Assembly: GCA_963740835.1 (NCBI GenBank)
Contig: CAVUFH010000001.1
Coordinates: 124,001-188,000, forward strand
Length of the DNA: 64,000 nucleotides
Source of the DNA: CAVUFH01 sp963740835
GTDB lineage: Bacteria; Actinomycetota; Acidimicrobiia; IMCC26256; PALSA-610
Reading direction: 5' to 3'
Each line of letters starts with the position of its first letter. Within the stretch, counting starts at the first letter, position 1. Made by a program: the position numbers and the translations under genes. Shown in pieces: positions 62,629 through 64,000 of the stretch. The notes beneath the pieces were generated by a model that made no database searches, was not told the DNA's origin, and was given only the letters and a program-made list of their open reading frames with translations.

Positions 62629-63196
62629 ATGGACTCCCCGTTCGAGGCGCGCGAGCTCGTCGGGCTGCTGGCCGACGAGGACCGGCGGCGGGTGTTCGCG
62701 GCCCTCGTGCTCGGTGCGACCGACGCGAGCGAGATCCGCGCGCGCGCCGGGCTCGACGCGCGGGTGCGCCCGCGCGCTGCAACGGCTCGTCGACACCGGT
62801 CTCGTGGTCCGCGGCGGCGACGGGACACACCACCTGCTGGGTGAGGCGTTCGGTGCGGCGGCGCGCGCCGAAGCAAGTCGCGCGCCGCGCAGCCAGGAGC
62901 ACGAAGACGAACCCGAGGATGTGGCAAAGGTGCTGCGCGCGTTCGTGCGCAACGGGCGGCTCACGTCGATCCCCGCGTCCAAGTCGAAGCGCCTCGTGTT
63001 GCTCGACTGGTTGGTGCAACGTTTCGAGCCCGGCCGCCGGTATTCGGAGAACATGGTCAACCTGATCCTCGCGCAAGTGCATCCCGACACCGCGTCGCTC
63101 CGGCGCTACCTCGTCGACGAAGGCATGCTGGACCGGGAGGTGGGCGAGTACTGGCGCTCGGGTGGCACGTTCGTCCCTGACTCCGAGGAGACCTGA
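62629..63196 (+). CDS. DUF2087 domain regulator-like protein, with one frameshift
   Basis: About 189 residues from two frames. The first 45 residues (MDSPFEARELVGLLADEDRR) form an ArsR-like winged-helix start; after a +1 shift at GTGCGCCCGCGCG (about 62770) the next frame gives ALQRLVDTGLVVRGGDGTHH, then DUF2087 (VLRAFVRNGRLTSIPASKSK, RYSENMVNLILAQVHPDTAS, LRRYLVDEGMLDREVGEYWR). DUF2087 is often joined to HTH domains in Actinobacteria. It is probably a transcriptional regulator of the divergent PIG-L/amine oxidase operon, 23 bases away. Confidence 0.8.
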
Positions 63197-63212
63197 CCGG
63201 TACCGTGCGGCG

Positions 63213-64000
63213 ATGACCGACGCACCGCTCGTCACCCTCGAACGCAACGTGCGCGACCACGTGACCGTTTGCACGCTGAACAAGCCCGAGCGGCTGAACT
63301 CGATGTCGTTCCCGCTGGTGCACGCGCTCTACGACGCGCTCGACGAGATCGCCGAGGACAACGACTGCTGGGTCGTCGTGCTCACCGGTGCTGGCCGCGG
63401 CTTTTGCTCCGGCCTCGACCTGCACGACCGCGGGGTGCCGCCGAACAGCCACGACCTCGGGTTCTCGCGGCTCGCGATGAAGTCGATGTCGTACATGAGC
63501 GACGTGGTGCCCGCGATGCGCGCGATCCCGCAGCCGATCATCGCCGCGATCAACGGTCCCGCGTACGGCGGCGGCATGTGCCTCACGCTCGGCGCCGACC
63601 TGCGGTACGCGTCGGAGTCCGCGGTGTTCTGCTCGGCCGGCTTGATCAACGGCCTGACGAGCAGCGAGCTGGGTGCGACGTACCTGCTCCCCCGCGTGGT
63701 CGGCACGTCGAACGCGGCCGAGTTGCTCCTCACCGGGCGCAAGATCGACGCGTCGGAAGCGTTGCGCATCGGCCTCGTATCGAAGGTCCTTCCCGAGGAT
63801 GCGCTGCTCGACCACGCGCTCGGAACCGCCGAGGAGATGTGCGCGCTCAGTCCGTTCGGCGTGATGATGACGAAGCAGACCATGTGGTCCAACCTCGAGA
63901 TCTCGTCACTGCACGCCGCCATCGAGCTCGAGAACCGCAACCAGCTCCTTGCCGGCTACACCGGCAACCTCGACGAAGCGATCGCCGCGTTCCGCGAGAA
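63213..64000 (+). CDS. Enoyl-CoA hydratase/isomerase family protein (runs off the window end)
   Basis: The frame from ATG 63213 is open to the last base, giving 262 residues. Crotonase features: LNKPERLNSMSFPLVHALYD, oxyanion hole VLTGAGRGFCSGLDL, second loop AINGPAYGGGMCLTLGADLR, and a Glu near TSSELGATYLLPRVVG in the catalytic position. It hydrates or isomerises enoyl-CoA in beta-oxidation. The gene begins 16 bases after the DUF2087 stop, so both may be co-transcribed. The C-terminal end is missing. Confidence 0.9.
   Translation, partial: MTDAPLVTLERNVRDHVTVCTLNKPERLNSMSFPLVHALYDALDEIAEDNDCWVVVLTGAGRGFCSGLDLHDRGVPPNSHDLGFSRLAMKSMSYMSDVVPAMRAIPQPIIAAINGPAYGGGMCLTLGADLRYASESAVFCSAGLINGLTSSELGATYLLPRVVGTSNAAELLLTGRKIDASEALRIGLVSKVLPEDALLDHALGTAEEMCALSPFGVMMTKQTMWSNLEISSLHAAIELENRNQLLAGYTGNLDEAIAAFRE

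Noticed and set aside
1720..62770. Programmed +1 frameshifting as a genome-wide system
   Set aside because: The fourteen sites share no slippery codon, stop codon or structure; sequencing insertions explain the pattern better, although the single sign is recorded as a finding.
1..64000. tRNA, rRNA, CRISPR arrays, transposases, integrases, prophage genes
   Set aside because: None were recognised on either strand; no repeat array or terminal inverted repeats with a transposase were found.

Overview
The window is about 64 kb of high-GC DNA from an actinobacterium. The gene content supports this: a CarD-type RNA polymerase regulator, a mycobacterial-type wax ester synthase/DGAT, F420-type luciferase-like oxidoreductase, PIG-L (LmbE) deacetylases, DUF2087 and TIGR03085-like proteins, many acyl-CoA dehydrogenases, GTG starts and four-base overlapping genes. 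Assignment to the Acidimicrobiia is a guess from gene content, not something the sequence proves. About 65 protein genes cover nearly everything; no stretch over 300 bases lacks a gene (the longest gaps, about 175 to 260 bases at 6603-6777, 7405-7664 and 58000-58230, hold no recognisable RNA gene). I saw no tRNA, rRNA, CRISPR array, insertion sequence or prophage.

Layout. 1-5.2 kb: lipid or steroid-like oxidation module (SDR, CYP125/CYP142-like P450, two adjacent acyl-CoA dehydrogenases). 5.2-16 kb: mixed housekeeping genes (DinB-fold protein and methyltransferase, TlpA-like lipoprotein, P-loop kinase, DNA polymerase IV, diguanylate cyclase, acyl-CoA ligase, PhoX phosphatase, cupin). 16.2-22 kb: hydantoinase/oxoprolinase-type HyuB-HyuA, EthD protein, a peroxiredoxin-like gene that appears to encode selenocysteine at an in-frame UGA, and a HAD hydrolase. 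22-28.7 kb: DUF4037, GNAT, second acyl-CoA ligase, VOC, third acyl-CoA dehydrogenase, 5-FTHF-ligase-like protein. 28.7-32.7 kb: a tightly packed plus-strand run (SnoaL, DUF6282 amidohydrolase, AhpD-like, thioesterase, dimeric-barrel protein, nitroreductase) that looks like a degradative operon of unknown substrate. 32.7-39.9 kb: Usp, a dehydrogenase trio, phosphotransferase, luciferase-like enzyme, SMP-30 and a sugar isomerase-like protein. 39.9-47.3 kb: MaoC-SDR operon, TetR regulator and a complete branched-chain-type ABC importer with fused permeases. 47.4-64 kb: PIG-L deacetylase, WS/DGAT, esterase, channel-like protein, ArfB and EttA, DUF885 peptidase-like protein, PanE, CarD, second diguanylate cyclase, copper amine oxidase cluster, DUF2087 regulator, enoyl-CoA hydratase running off the end.

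Two signals stand out. First, UGA at 20768-20770 replaces the first Cys of a CxxC redox motif, giving U-L-H-C, with a possible SECIS hairpin just downstream. Second, a 16-bp palindrome (STGAC-N6-GTCAS) recurs in four promoter regions, in front of the acyl-CoA dehydrogenase pair, HyuBA, TetR/MaoC-SDR, and the ABC importer/PIG-L genes. This suggests one TetR regulon tying uptake to acyl-CoA catabolism.

Twelve genes carry small frameshifts (13 of 14 events shift the frame by +1). They include normally conserved genes such as ettA, so residual sequencing insertions are the likeliest cause. These genes are annotated over their full corrected span.
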